64,000 nt of DNA from Prorocentrum cordatum (GCA_963575745.1 CAUYUJ010000383.1:30001-94000); one strand, 5' to 3'; positions 50,440 to 61,404 are shown, numbered from the stretch's first letter. Program-made: numbers and translations. The notes: a model not told the origin generated them from the letters alone.

Positions 50440-51750
50440 AGCAGGCCTCAATGGGCCACAGTCGGCGGACCAGCAAGCCAGTGGGATTCTGCACGGCCAG
50501 CGTGGCGCTCCGGACCTGGAGCCATCCGCACCGTTGCGCGCTTGAATGTAGTGGATTCCTTCCTTTGACTCTTTCTCCTCCGCTTCGTCCTTCTCCTCCT
50601 TTTCCACCGGTGCTGTCGCCACCATGCCATCACGGTGGCCCCAACGAGGGGGTGGCGGCGGCGGTGGCAATGCCGAAACGCGTTAGGAGGTGAGGAAGGC
50701 TAGACGAGTACAACCCCCAATCGTCTGGCTGTTGCTACGTGGGGGGCCTGTGCTCCGGGGAGGCTGCATCACCGCTCGACGATGGACTGTGCGTTGCTTT
50801 CTTGGCTTCAGTTTCAGCCATATGTGATGCGCTGCGAAGCCGCCGAGTGCCGTCCCCCACGACCCCCCCGCCGAGCCGCGAGGCTGCCGTGGATCGGCAA
50901 CGGCAGCGCGGCACAAAAGGCCATGGCCCCCGTTGTTGTTTTGGGGGCCCTCTGGCTGGCTGCGCCGCGGGGGGCCAGGCTGCTCGCAGGGGTACCTCAC
51001 CCGAGCTCATTCTGCCTCATTTTTCATTGGCCTCCGTCACGGAGGCGGGTTGGCTCCTTCGTGGCCCTTTCGGGGCGACGTTGCTGAGATGTTTCAAAAG
51101 TCCCCCGTCACTGCTGAATGCGAAAGGTGACTAATGCGGACACGTAAACGAATTTATTCAAAGTGCAGTCCAGTAGCGGCATTATCTGCACCCGGAGATC
51201 CTCTGTCTTGACTATTTCAACATGGGGTCCCCAGAAGCCGCGCGCGACCCTATTCCTGGAGCTTATCATCCTGAGTCATTTTGTCAACGGCCCCAGGACC
51301 CGAAAATTGCTCCAGGGGTATGGGTACGCGGAACAGGGCAGCCTCATTCTTCAAAACGTTGAAGGTTTGGGCACGCGGAGGGAGAGGATCCGAGCAGTGG
51401 CCTCGCAGGATCGAGCGCTCGAGGCTCCGCGAGTCTTCCGAGGCCTCGGGCGAGCGCCGAAGACCTCCCAAGACATCCCGTCGAGCACGGCGACGACTGG
51501 CGAGGATCGGCGGCGACGATGCTCTGGCATCGTTCTGCCTGCGCGGCGCCTCGAGGGCTGGTCTCTTCGCAGTGTGCGGGGGCAGGGCCCGCCCTTCCTC
51601 GGGAGGTTCTTTGCGCCGCGCACGGGGCGGTGGCGCGAGGGGGGGGGCCTTCTAAGAAGGCCGTGGGCCTCTAGGACAAAAGTTGTGAACAAAAAGGTCG
51701 TGGGCCTCTTAGAGGGCAGAAGCTTCCGTTGAGGGGACCGGGCTGGGATG
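50440..51750. other. No supported gene
   Basis: Sequence downstream of the channel stop. Several overlapping frames (50739-51134, 50782-51087, 51163-51732) are open without recognisable domains. Near 51620-51720 there are GGGCCTTCTAAGAAGGCCGTGGGCCTCT-like self-complementary words. Could include the 3' UTR. Confidence 0.35.
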
Positions 51751-51959
51751 CAACGGACGGGAGTATCAGGTCAGCATCGGCGCTGGCAGTTCCACAGTGG
51801 GACAGCGGCCGAGTCCGGAATCATCACGTAGCGTCCCGCTGAATCTCCCTCCAGTCCAGCTCGATCCTTGTCCTGTTCTGGTTCGGCAGCCTCCCACTCG
51901 GGGCTGATTGCCCTGAATCGTTCGTGCGAAGACCTCCCAGTAGCTGCCCCTCACCCAGA

Positions 51960-52125
51960 GGCTTCTGAAAAGTCCTCTTTTGGCGGCAAGCGAGGGAGGA
52001 AGTGAGAAGGAGAAGGCCTTCTCAGAAGGCGGTGGGACTTCTCAGAACTTCGGGGAAGCCTGATCAGACCTCTCAGGAGGCCGGGGGATCTCCGAGTCTT
52101 CTGAGAAGGCCTTCTCTTTCTCGTT
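51960..52125 (+). repeat. CCTTCTCAGAAGGC palindromic box cluster
   Basis: GGCCTTCTCAGAAGGCGGTG, CTTCTCAGAACTTC and CTTCTGAGAAGGCCTTCTC. Similar boxes occur at 1045-1165, 55090-55170 and 59155-59285. Confidence 0.5.
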
Positions 52126-52668
52126 TCCCCCCTCCCTCGCTCGCCGCCGATGCAAGCCAGGAGAGCTTGCAATCAGTTCCCCGCCTCCTGGATCAGGGCG
52201 CGCCCACACCTCGCGCCGGCCCCTTGTGCAAACGCCGCCGCTACATGGCATACAGGCGTCGCGCTTCTCGGTCTCACCGCCGTCGCAGACGCCTGCGGCG
52301 AGCTGCCGTCGGCTGCCTTTCTCCCAGCGGGCGAGGGGAGGTGTCAAGCAGACATCTCCCTCCGCCGTCGGAGACGCCCGTGATGGTTAATGCGTATCAA
52401 GTTTTGTTGTTGTTGTCACAGTGTTTCACCACCAACGGCGCCCCGGCCTCCACTGCAGTGCCCCCGCGGCAGTTGGACTGCAGGCCGCTTGTCCGCTTGT
52501 CCGCTCATGCCAGGGAGGCCTGTGTGACCGGGGGCCGGGCGAAGGTGTGGAAAAACACGATTGGGCCGGCAGGTTTTCAGACTTGCTTGGAGCTGTTGCT
52601 GGACGGGTTACACTGGGGCCATTTTGGGGCTCTTGGGGGGGCCCTCCTGGGCTTCTGGGGGGCCTCCT

Positions 52669-52921
52669 GAACTTAGTGGGCCCTGGAAACGACAGGGCCG
52701 TTTTTTTATTGGTTCCGTTCTGCAGTTTTTTTGCCGGTTCCGACGCCGTTTTTTTACCGGTTCCGTCGCCGTTTTTTGACCGGTTCCGGCTCCGGTTCCA
52801 ATCCTGGAGCCGTTTTTTTCGCCGTTTCCGGTCGCCGTTTTTTTGCCGTTTCCATTTTCAAGGGACATTTTTTTGGAAACGGGAAAAAACGGCCCTGCCG
52901 TTTCCAGGGCCCACAAAGTTC
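52669..52921 (+). mobile_element. Inverted-repeat element C, 253 bp
   Basis: GAACTTAGTGGGCCCTGGAA and ACGACAGGGCCGTTTTTTT at the left are matched in inverse at the right (AAAAAACGGCCCTGCCGTTT, then CCAGGGCCCACAAAGTTC), about 37 bp with three mismatches. The interior is a minisatellite of GCCGTTTTTTT and ACCGGTTCCG words. No target duplication is obvious. Single copy in the window. Confidence 0.7.
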
Positions 52922-52924
52922 CTG

Positions 52925-53370
52925 AAGCCCTCCTGGGGCCCTCTTGAAGATGGGAACCTTGGGACCATCGTCGGCCCCTCGAGGCCGTCTTCGGACTCCC
53001 TTGCGGCCCTCGTGCGGCATCCTGGGGCTGCCTCGGGCCACCTGGCGCTACAGGGTGCGTCTCGGGGTCCTCTCTCGGGCCGTCCTGGGCCCCTCCTAAC
53101 TACGCCATCTCGCAGCCCTTGCCACTCTGTCTGGGCTCTTTCGGGCCCCGTAGGGGTGAGGGCCTCGTGGCTTGGCAAGGCGAGCACGTTCAGCGTATTG
53201 ATCGGACCAGCGTTTGGTTATTCTGACGTTTGCCTCTTGAGCAGCTCCTGGGGATCCAGTGAGAGCACTTACGGAGTTTCTTGGAAACCTCTTGGGCAGT
53301 CGTGGGGTACGATTGGGCCGTCGTGGGGCCATAACAATCGGACCGTCATGAGATCCTCTTGTGGGCCATG
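52925..53370 (+). repeat. Quasi-periodic CCTCTTGG/GGGCC array
   Basis: CCTCCTGGGGCCCTCTTG, GGGCCGTCCTGGGCCCCTC and CTTGGGCAGTCGTGGGG words. Continues the style of 52600-52668 on the other side of element C, so the element may have inserted into the array. Confidence 0.45.
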
Positions 53371-53398
53371 TTACTATATCTTATGGAAAGAAATTGTC

Positions 53399-53535
53399 TA
53401 ACCAGGGTTGGCCAGAGGGGGTTGGCCGGGAGGGTTGGCCCGATCTCCAGAGGTTGGCCAGGAAGGTTGGCCAGGTCCGTCGTCGCAGGAGTTGGCATTG
53501 CGTTGCTCATAAGGGTTGGTTGGGATTGGCCTGGG
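53399..53535 (+). repeat. GGGTTGGCC(A/G)GGA minisatellite
   Basis: GGTTGGCC recurs at least six times at 10-20 bp spacing. Confidence 0.75.
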
Positions 53536-53610
53536 GGCTTGGCGATGCCAATTCTTAGATAACTAATTCTTTCTATAATGCATAGAAGGCCACCTCGTGC
53601 AATCTTGGAG

Positions 53611-53666
53611 TCCAGCGCCGATTCAAGAAATCCGCGCGCGGACCTCTGAAAGTGCACGCTTATGCG
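53611..53666 (+). mobile_element. Half copy of inverted-repeat element B
   Basis: TCCAGCGCCGATTCAAGAAA and CCGCGCGCGGACCTCTGAAA match the right arm of the copy at 15647-15785. The left arm is absent. Confidence 0.5.
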
Positions 53667-54019
53667 GTTTCTGCTTCTGCTTCTATGTCTACGAAGGCCG
53701 TACGACAAATGTCACTGTTGCTTCCGTAACTCCTGCGCGTAGCCGCAGTCGGCTAGCAGGCGATGCGTCGGCCCAGAGATATGGCGGTCCTCATGGGCGG
53801 CCCTGCGCATGGGGGTTACATCGCATCTGGCTCGAGAAGATCGAGGCGATCGATCTGGCTTCCGGTTGGCTGGCCTTGCGCAATGGGGGTTATCAACAGA
53901 ACAGTTCGGGAGGAGCAGCTTGTCCCAGGGGAACCGGTCGATCGGGCAGTGTCAAGGGGGTCACCATTAGGAGGGTCCTTACCTCCTCTTGGAGATCGGA
54001 TGTCGAGGAGGAGTGATGG

Positions 54020-54280
54020 ATGAGGATCGAGGATGTTTTGGGGGTCCAGGAAGGGTGGTTTCCTGAAGGAGGTGAACCCCTATTGGTGACACCCGTTGGC
54101 CTGGCCTGGGTCGAGAGGTCCGGGGGCACAGGTCTCGAAACGATCGCGCCGACTGACCTTTTGCGGAGTGGGCGTTCGAACGGGCCTAGAATCGAGACAA
54201 ATCCGTTCCAGAGCGCTCCGAAACGCTTTCAGAATGTTCCAGAACGCTTTGAAAAGGCCGCGGCGCCCGATACATCTTGA
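54020..54280 (+). CDS. Hypothetical ORF, 86 aa
   Basis: Reads MRIEDVLGVQEGWFPEGGEP, then LLVTPVGLAWVERSGGTGLE, a natural composition, before merging into dispersed repeat R3 (54206-54320). Unknown function. The upstream frames at 53597-54023 are also partly open. Confidence 0.25.
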   Translation: MRIEDVLGVQEGWFPEGGEPLLVTPVGLAWVERSGGTGLETIAPTDLLRSGRSNGPRIETNPFQSAPKRFQNVPERFEKAAAPDTS

Positions 54281-54320
54281 GCACCCGCCGATTCTCAGAG
54301 ATTTCCGATTTATATCGGTT
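54206..54320 (+). repeat. Dispersed repeat R3, copy 2
   Basis: AGAGCG(C/T)TC(C/T)G, CGCGGCGCCCGATACATC and TCAGAGATTTCCGATTTA correspond to 15010-15120. Confidence 0.4.
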
Positions 54321-54800
54321 CAAGGTTGTCTCGATTATATTTCCGTCTTGGGCGATGTCTCGGCCACTTTCCTCGCATCACCTTTAGGAAGACTGACCGT
54401 TCAGGATGAAAGGGAAATTCGGTGGTACACCCCCTGGGAGTGTTTGGACATACCCTTTATCGAGGATAGACACCGGACACTCGTATATCCCCGAGTTCAG
54501 CCCCTCACGTTTCGTCCTTTCGTCGAAAATCATACGAAGTCGGGGTTTGGGGTCGCCATCCCCCCCCCTGTCAATCGTGCCACGCTCCAGGAAGTTTGGG
54601 AGGAGGTGAAAAACCATTGGAATAATTACACAGACCTTGCCAGGCGGCACAATTCCGACACGCCCACATCCGCGCAGACAGTGTGGTGGATCTGCCGTTG
54701 CCCTTCGATGACGAGTTGTTTCTCGTCCTCGTCTTCCTCCTCCTCCTTCTCGTCTGCTTATGTTGCATGTTCGGGGGGGCCTGCTCTGTCCTGTAGGTTG
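54320..54800 (+). CDS. Unusual ORF of unknown origin with hydrophobic end in a second frame
   Basis: A frame through 54320-54690 reads a non-repetitive protein-like sequence (DEREIRWYTPWECLDIPFIE; FVENHTKSGFGVAIPPP; EEVKNHWNNYTDLARRHN) containing N-x-T/S sites. Around 54690 a neighbouring frame takes over with DDELFLVLVFLLLLLVCLCC, a possible membrane helix, and stops near 54800. The hydrophobic stretch overlaps a CTC-rich tract and could be chance. GC is lower than in the surroundings. No family is recognised. Confidence 0.25.
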
Positions 54801-55444
54801 CGGTGTTGTGTTTGTTATGTTCGAGGCGGTCCCGATTCGGATCCAGCGCTGACCTGGCAGGGCTTCGACGCGGATTCCACACGGAGTCGATGCGGCGACG
54901 TGGGATCGACGCAGCTTCGGCGCCGACTGTGGCGCGACGGGACAGGCACGCTCCCCAGAAGCCAGGGCACGGCAGACGAGAGGCGTGAGCGGCTTGTGAT
55001 GGTGACGCCCGAGGCCTCGCCGAACCCGGACGAGGCGGGACAAGAAGCTTCGGAGGCTGTTCGGTTGTTGCCGCGGGGCCCTCCAGGGGCCCGAGGCTTC
55101 TGAGAGGGCTTCCGAGAGGCTGGCGGAGGCGTCTGCGAGACCCTTATGGCTTCTCAGAGGCCCCTCTACTGCACCTTCTTGGAAGGACGCACCCGCAGGA
55201 TCCATTTCGATCCGACCGATTCGATGCGATAATGCGTCCAAGTGGTCAAGGAATCTGACGGCGCTTCATTTTGGGAAGTCGGCGAATCGGATTGGTTTGG
55301 CGAAGGACCCGAACCAAAGCAGCTGCGAGCAGCGCAGGATGTGACCCTCTCCTCATGAGTTTCTGTCGCGACCGCAGGCGAGCGCGCCAACGGCGAGAAG
55401 GGTCGCCCTCTCCTCATAAGCAAAACACCGCAAACGGGGATCAG

Positions 55445-56440
55445 CTCCTTGTGGGGCCGCGACACGTGTGGGGTGCGTGCCGAAATATGCAATGCGAAAC
55501 CCTTCCGCTGGGGCCTTCAGTGTGGCTCCTTGTGCGGCCACGACGCGTGTGAGGGGTGTCCCGACCAGGGCGGGAGGATCGTACGCGATACCCTTTCGCT
55601 GAGGCCTTCGGTTGAGTTGCCTGCGGGGCCATGAAGCGTGTGAATGGTGTGTCGAGATTGGGAGAGGGACCGCATGCCATACCTTGCAACGAAGGCCTTC
55701 GGTGGAGCTCCTCGCGGGGTCACGAGATGTGCGAGGGGTGTGCCGAAACATCTGCGGGGAGACGCTACGCAACACTAGGTCGCTGGGCGTTCGGTGGAGC
55801 TTCCTGCGCTGCACACGCCACCTGTGAGGAGTGTGTGCCGAAATCGGCGGTGGGGGGGCACGCTATGCACCAGCATGCCACTGGGGCCTTCGTCGGAGCT
55901 CTCCTTGGGGACCACGCCACGTGCGAGGGGAGTTCCGAAATGGGCGGGGTCCGCTCCGCAGCACCATACCTTTGACGACTTCGGTGGAGCCCCCTCTGGG
56001 GCCACGAAGCGTGTGGGGGGGGGCCGACATGGACGTGTGCCGACATGGACTGAGGCTTGTGGTGACGCCCCCGTGGGGGCCACTCCCCGTGTGGAGGGTG
56101 GGCCGGACCATGGGCGGGGTGTCGCCATGCAGCACCGCGCTGCTGAGGCCTTCGGTGGTGCGTACCGCGGGACCATGAGGCGAGAGAGGAGTGTGCCGAA
56201 ATGGGCGGGGTGGCGTTATGCAACATCACGGAGCGTGCGATGGATATGCCGAGATTTGCGGGGGGACGCTGCGCAACAACGTGCCACTGGGGTTTTCAAT
56301 GGAGGCCCCTGTGGAGCCACGAACCGTGTGAGGGGTGTGCCGACACGGACGGGGGACGCTCTGCAATTCCATGCTTCTGAGGCATTCGGTGGAGCTCCCT
56401 GTATGCCCACGAACCGTGTGAGTGGTGTGCCGGAATGGGT
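55445..56440 (-). repeat. 90-bp satellite S90 array, about eleven units, inverse orientation
   Basis: GGTGGAGC-type words fall at about 55519, 55610, 55701, 55793, 55892, 55983, 56061, 56153, 56299 and 56388, giving a period near 91 bp with one short and one double step. The complement of the unit matches 15895-16365. Confidence 0.85.
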
Positions 56441-56499
56441 GAAGTGACGATGAGGACAGAGGCGGGCAGAGGCAAAGAGGAGAGGGAGAGAAATGGGGG

Positions 56500-57261
56500 A
56501 TGCGGGAGAAGGCAGTCACACGCTGGGCGCTGCGGGTTCAGAAGATGAGCCCGGCACAGCAGGATGGCTGGAAGAAATGTCCCCAGCGCCTCTCGGGCTT
56601 GGGCCGCGGCGGCCGACGAAGCGGGTACATTTTGGCCGACTCCATGCGGTATTCATTCTGGCCAGCTCGATCCGATCCGATACCAATCTTCCGACTCTTC
56701 CGACAATCCGATGCGGCTCGATGTTCGCACAGCGCGGTTCTGCATTTTGTTGCGGCCGCGCCGATTCGGTTTCGACTCCGTGCCGATGCAGCCCGATCCG
56801 CCGCACGGTCGGATTCTACCCGATTTCCCGATTCGCGGCCGATTGGGTCTGATCTTGTGCGCGCCGCCAAAACACCCTTCTCGCGATTCCACATCCCAGC
56901 CGTCCACCCTCTGTCGTTCCGTCCGCTCTGCAGCCGGGCTGCTCGGCCCCACCCCCCCTTCTCTCGGGGGCAGGAGCGTGACCATGAGACTCGCAACGGA
57001 ACAGCATGGTGGACGTTCTTTGGGGTAGGCTCGCGAGCGATAGACGTTCAACAACAGTGTATGCACGATCGAAGACGCCTACGGCGAATCACCGCTGGTC
57101 CCTGCTTTTTTGAAGAGCGTCTCTGTGGCCAAACGTTTGAGTCCAGAGCTTGGATAAAGTTGTCGGACCAGATGTTCCACGATCCGCTGTGGAAACCTGT
57201 TGGAGAACACTGGGAGGAGCATGAGGCGGAGAATGCTGAGAGGGAGGAGGAGGATGATTAG
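56500..57261 (+). CDS. Hypothetical ORF, doubtful
   Basis: 253 codons open. The first 40 (AVTRWALRVQKMSPAQQDGW) and the last 80 (GPCFFEERLCGQTFESRAWI; DQMFHDPLWKPVGEHWEEHE) look protein-like. The middle is the CGATTC minisatellite at 56650-56870. If real, two exons flank a repeat intron. No domain. Ends in the purine tract. Confidence 0.25.
   Translation: MREKAVTRWALRVQKMSPAQQDGWKKCPQRLSGLGRGGRRSGYILADSMRYSFWPARSDPIPIFRLFRQSDAARCSHSAVLHFVAAAPIRFRLRADAARSAARSDSTRFPDSRPIGSDLVRAAKTPFSRFHIPAVHPLSFRPLCSRAARPHPPFSRGQERDHETRNGTAWWTFFGVGSRAIDVQQQCMHDRRRLRRITAGPCFFEERLCGQTFESRAWIKLSDQMFHDPLWKPVGEHWEEHEAENAEREEEDD
56650..56870 (+). repeat. CGATTC/CGATCCG minisatellite
   Basis: Related to 43360-43560. 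Confidence 0.5.
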
Positions 57262-57318
57262 GAGGGGGAGGAGGTGGAGGAGGAGGAGGAGGAGGAGGAG
57301 GAGGAGGAGAAGGAGGCC
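57240..57318 (+). repeat. (GGA)n tract
   Basis: GGAGGAGG with TGGAGG and GAAGG interruptions. Confidence 0.9.
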
Positions 57319-57324
57319 TCCTCA

Positions 57325-57850
57325 AGCCGTCTGTGGGCCGTCTTTGGGGTCTCTTGGGCCCGCATGGGGTCATCTCTGAAGCCTTTTCGGCGATCTTGGG
57401 ACGATCTTGGGAATATCTTGGGCCGTCTTGGGCTGTCGGAAGGCCAGGAAAAAAAGAGCAAATGCAAATATCTTTCAAAACCCAAGGGCAAAGGTATGTT
57501 TTGTTGCTCCTTCGGGTCCTCCTGCAGGACCTCTTGGAGGTATCTTGGGCCGTCCTGGAGGCCTTTGGGGGGCCTCGCGGGCCGACTTGGGCCATCTTCA
57601 GACAATATTGGGCCGTCTTGGCTTCATCTTGGGCCGTCTTGGAAGCATCTTGCCGCCATCTCTCTTGGGTCCATCTTGGCCGTCTTGGAGGTTATCTTGG
57701 GCGTCTTGAAGCCTCTCGGGCTCTCTCGGGGCCCTCTTGGGGGCCGCCTTGGGGGACTCTTGGGCCGTCAGAGGGCCATATTGGAGGTTGTACGGGCCAT
57801 CTTGAGGCGATCTCGGGGCCTCTTGGGCCGTCGGAAGGCCGAAAATATGC
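57325..57850 (+). repeat. Quasi-periodic GGGCCGTCTTGG array
   Basis: CTTGGGCCGTCTTGG, GGCCATCTTGAGGCG and GGTATCTTGGGCCGTC words, mostly 10-12 bp apart. Confidence 0.65.
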
Positions 57851-57872
57851 AAATGCCCAAATCACGATGTAA

Positions 57873-58347
57873 TATCTATATATATATATATATATATCAG
57901 AGTGATTGGGCCGAACGGTCATTCATTGTCCATGGGTGCGTGGCTGAAGTGAGAATCCGTGGTGAGGATTATGCTTTTTGCGTTGTTGTTGTTTTTGTTG
58001 CTGCTGTTTGTTGTCGTCGCCCCCCCCCGCGACCCGCCCGCGACCCACCCCACGACCCACCCCGCGACCCACCCCGCGACCCACCCCGCGACCCACCCCG
58101 CGACCCACCCCGCGACCCACCCGCGACCCACCCGCGACCCACTTGCGACCCACCCGCGACCCACCCCGCGACCCACCCGCGACCCACTCGCGACCCACTC
58201 GCGACCCACCCGTGACCGATCCACATTGGGTTCCAGAAAAATTCGGCGCTTGCCGCGGGCTCGTTGTATAATTTGTGAAACTTTGGCGCCTGCGGCAGGC
58301 TTCCCCAGAGTCTCGCAGACTGCCGACGTCACCACCGCCCCTCACTC
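57873..58347 (-). repeat. Composite repeat element, copy 4 (inverse)
   Basis: (TA)n at 57873-57897, R module complement 57903-57966, core of CCCGCGACCCA units 58015-58215, L module complement 58228-58347. The order is the exact mirror of copies at 7979-9080. Confidence 0.75.
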
Positions 58348-58371
58348 TTCTCCGCATCTGCGGGGTGCTAC

Positions 58372-58396
58372 GCACACACACACACATATATATAGT
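58372..58396 (+). repeat. (CA)n(TA)n microsatellite
   Basis: ACACACACACACACATATATATAG. Confidence 0.95.
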
Positions 58397-58424
58397 GTTT
58401 CGGCCTTTTTGTAGAAATGATGTT

Positions 58425-58640
58425 GGCCTCTTTGGGCCCTCCTGCCTGGAGGACCTCTTGGAGGCCTCCTGGGCTGCGAGACCTCTTGGGGGCCTCTTGG
58501 GCCGTCTTGGCCCGTCTTGGAGGCTTCTTGGGCGGACTTGGAGGTATCCTGGACCCTACTGGGCCGTCTTGGAGGCCATCTTGGACTTTCTTGGGCGAAT
58601 TTGGAGGCCATCTTGAGCCGTCTTGAAGGATGTTTTCCGG
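58425..58640 (+). repeat. Quasi-periodic CTTGG(A/G)GGCC array
   Basis: CTCTTGGAGGCCTCC, GGGCCGTCTTGGCCC and GAGGCCATCTTG words. Confidence 0.6.
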
Positions 58641-60860
58641 ACGTTGAGGTTGTTTCTGGTCCTCTCCGGGTGGCCAGCGTACTGTGCCGAAGCCCCATAG
58701 GGAACTCCAAAAGAAACAACAATTTCTTGAACTTTGGCACGCCAGGCACCCCTATGGCAAGCCAACAGCGGGCGGCGGATCTAATGGTCTTCATCCCGCC
58801 ACCGTGCTCGTGTATAGTGTCCATTGGATGTTCGGTCGGATCTCGCGGGAGGACTCTCGGGGGCCTCTTGGAGGCAATGTTGAGGCCTCTCGGAGGCCTT
58901 CACAGACTTCTCATGACTGAGGGCTGAGGCTTCAGCGATTTCCTCCTCCCGTTCGTTCCGCCTTGAAGTCTTTCTATTGCCCCTTTCCTCTCCAGCTCGC
59001 AGTTGTTGCAATCTGGCAGGGTACCCTTGCACTAGTTGCGTCGGCATCCCTATCTATTCGACGGGCCGAGCACCTGGCAACGAGAGGCCCCGGATGCGAA
59101 GTCAGTCCCAAGCCGCCTTTGGGCGACGACCTTGGGTGAAGAAGCGACAAGGAGCTGGCCTTCTCAGAAACTCTCCGGCCTTCCGAGAAAGATTGTGTGC
59201 GTGCGTGTTCGGGAAAGGCTCAGAACATTTTTCAGAAGGCTCGAGGCCTTCCGACCCTTCTGAGAAGGCCCGCCCCTTCTCACTTCTCTCCAGGCTCGCC
59301 GCCGAGCCTCAAAAACACTCAGGAGGCGAGGCAAGCTCCAAGCGAGCCGAACCAGCGCTGCCTGGAAGCACGCGCCAGAATGAACCGATTGCCTGGGCGC
59401 CTCCGCCTCCTCTCTTGCGACCTCGCGTGTCGTCCCCTCCATCGTCCTCCTCCCGTCTGTTATTCAGATGAGGGCGAGTGGAGACACGGCAGGTTCGCGT
59501 CGTGTCTACTTGCGGCGGTTGCAGCGCGCGCGTTTAAGTCTGAACGCCGCCCTTGGCCCAGGATCGGCCCATCGTTGAACGATCCGGCGTTCGTAAAACG
59601 ACCGATCGTTAAAATTTGAACGATCCCGGCGGTGTCAGGAAACAACGCTGGGGTCGATACGACGCGAACTTGCTGGTAGTTCGCTTCGGAGGGGGGTCCC
59701 TCGTCGCCATGGTTGGACGCAGCTTGGGAAATTAGTGCGTTTGGACCCCGGGAGGGGTCCGAGCACTGATCTTGAGTTGTCGTCGTCTCAAGTCGTCCTG
59801 CGCCGATTCTTGGGGAGAATTTTCCTCCTGACCGTTCTTTCCTCCCTCTTCCATCGCCCCTTGGAATGGGGCTTGGCCTCCTTGATTCCCTTCCTTCGCC
59901 AAGCTGTGGCGAGTGGTTTCACAGCCCTTGCACTGCCATGTGCGAGTGGTACCCGTAGCGGGCTTGCAAGTAGAATGATCCGAGTAGACGCTCAGTGATG
60001 GTACGATTCAGTTGGGAAGATGAAACACGGTGGAATGAGCGAGCGGATTCAGCTAATAGGCAGACGCAAGAGAACGCTGCGGCAGCTCTGTGCAAGCGGG
60101 CAGTCGTCGAGAGCTTGCTGCCATTATAGTGCCAGCACGCCGTTATTCCCCAAGTGAGGGTCATTACGACGTCCGAGATTCAATCTTGTTGCCGCATCCG
60201 TCAAAATGCGCGAAGGTGAGGAAGCGAAGGAGGCGAGCAGGACAACCTGGGCAAGGGAGGAGAAACCACCCGGACCAGACAATTGGCGTTTACTAAACGG
60301 CCCCGGTCGTTAATTAAAAGCCTTGCCCGGTTCGATTTCTTCCTTGGACGCGTTTACCAAACGACTTCGCGTGCCGGGGTGGTTATTATGGGGGTGGATT
60401 TTCTGACCTCTACATGGGAACTCGAGTGCGGCATCGCCGCTGCTGCCTCCCCTCCAGCCCAACCCGGCCTCATAGTTTTGCGCAGCCCCGCATTAGTTGG
60501 CAGAGCGACCTCCCAATCTGGCCTGGCTCTACCCGTCGGTCGTTGAGAGTAGGTCTTTTTTTGAAGGGCCCAAGGAGACAAATAAATACACACATCTCAG
60601 GATCCCCCATACGTTTCCATATTTTCTGGATTTTTGTTTCCCCCCCACGTCCCATATTTACCCGTATTTTCATGGGGGTCGACGATTACTTGTGTCTCTG
60701 TATCTTGTTCCATCCTGATTTTTGTTGGAGCCCCATATTCCAATCTGCTCTGCGCGCCTTCCTGCTTCTCAAGGATCGAGTGGCTCCACCGCTTCCGTCC
60801 TCTTCGGGAGGCGGGCGGACACCCGATCTACTTTCAACGCCTTCCTACTGCATGCTTATA
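58640..60860. other. No supported gene
   Basis: Non-repetitive for the most part. 59155-59285 holds palindromic CCTTCTCAGAAG boxes. 59568-59625 has several ACGATCGGTCGTT-like inverted words. Frames such as 59735-59998 are open but carry no domain. Confidence 0.35.
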
Positions 60861-60863
60861 CCT

Positions 60864-61022
60864 TTAAGTCGGGCCTGTCCCTCTACAGGAGAAGTATTCA
60901 AAAACAGGAAAAAAGCTATGAGAACGATTGTTCTACTATCGTTGACTATTTTCTCTATGATTTCTGGACCATGTTTCAGTCTTCGTCCAAAATCCGCCCG
61001 TAGGAGGACACGCCCGACCTGA
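60864..61022 (+). mobile_element. Inverted-repeat element A, copy 3
   Basis: 159 bp, exactly the length of the copy at 34803-34961. Left end TTAAGTCGGGCCTGTCC then CTCTACAGGAG; right end CCGCCCGTAGGAGGACAC then GCCCGACCTGA. The 8 bp on either side do not match, so no target duplication. It is followed at once by an exon-like frame. Confidence 0.75.
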
Positions 61023-61175
61023 GTCGACCGACCTCTTCCGACCGAGGAGCATATCTGGCACATGAGATAAAGAAGTCGGCCGCCCAGCAGGTGCCCCCCG
61101 TGCAAAGCTCGCATCTCCCCCGCCGGCCTCGGTCGGGTACCAACGGAGGCATCCCAAACGGCACTTCCTCCTCCT
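61023..61175 (+). CDS. Possible exon directly after element A
   Basis: A frame starting at the end of the element reads SRPTSSDRGAYLAHEIKKSA, then AQQVPPVQSSHLPRRP, to the start of a CTC tract. The composition is hydrophilic and protein-like. It may be the exon preceding 61405-61734. The acceptor would be CCTGAG at the end of element A. Confidence 0.35.
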
Positions 61176-61400
61176 CGTCCTTCTCGTCCTCGTCCTCCTC
61201 CTCGCCATTCTCCTATTCCTCCTCATATTCCTCCTCCTCCGCCTCCTCCTCCCTCCTCCTCCTCTTCCTCCTCCTCCTCCTCCTCGTCCTCCCCCTCCTC
61301 CTCCTCCTCTTCCTCCTCCTCCTCCTCCTCCTCCTCCTCCTCCTCCCTTTCTCCTCCTCAACCTCCTCGTCCTCCTCCTCCTCCTCGTCCTCCCCCTTCT
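61165..61400 (+). repeat. (CTC)n pyrimidine tract
   Basis: CTCCTCGTCCTTCTCGTCC passing to pure CTCCTC. Probably intronic; ends at a possible acceptor CCGGCAG. Confidence 0.9.
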
Positions 61401-61404
61401 CCGG

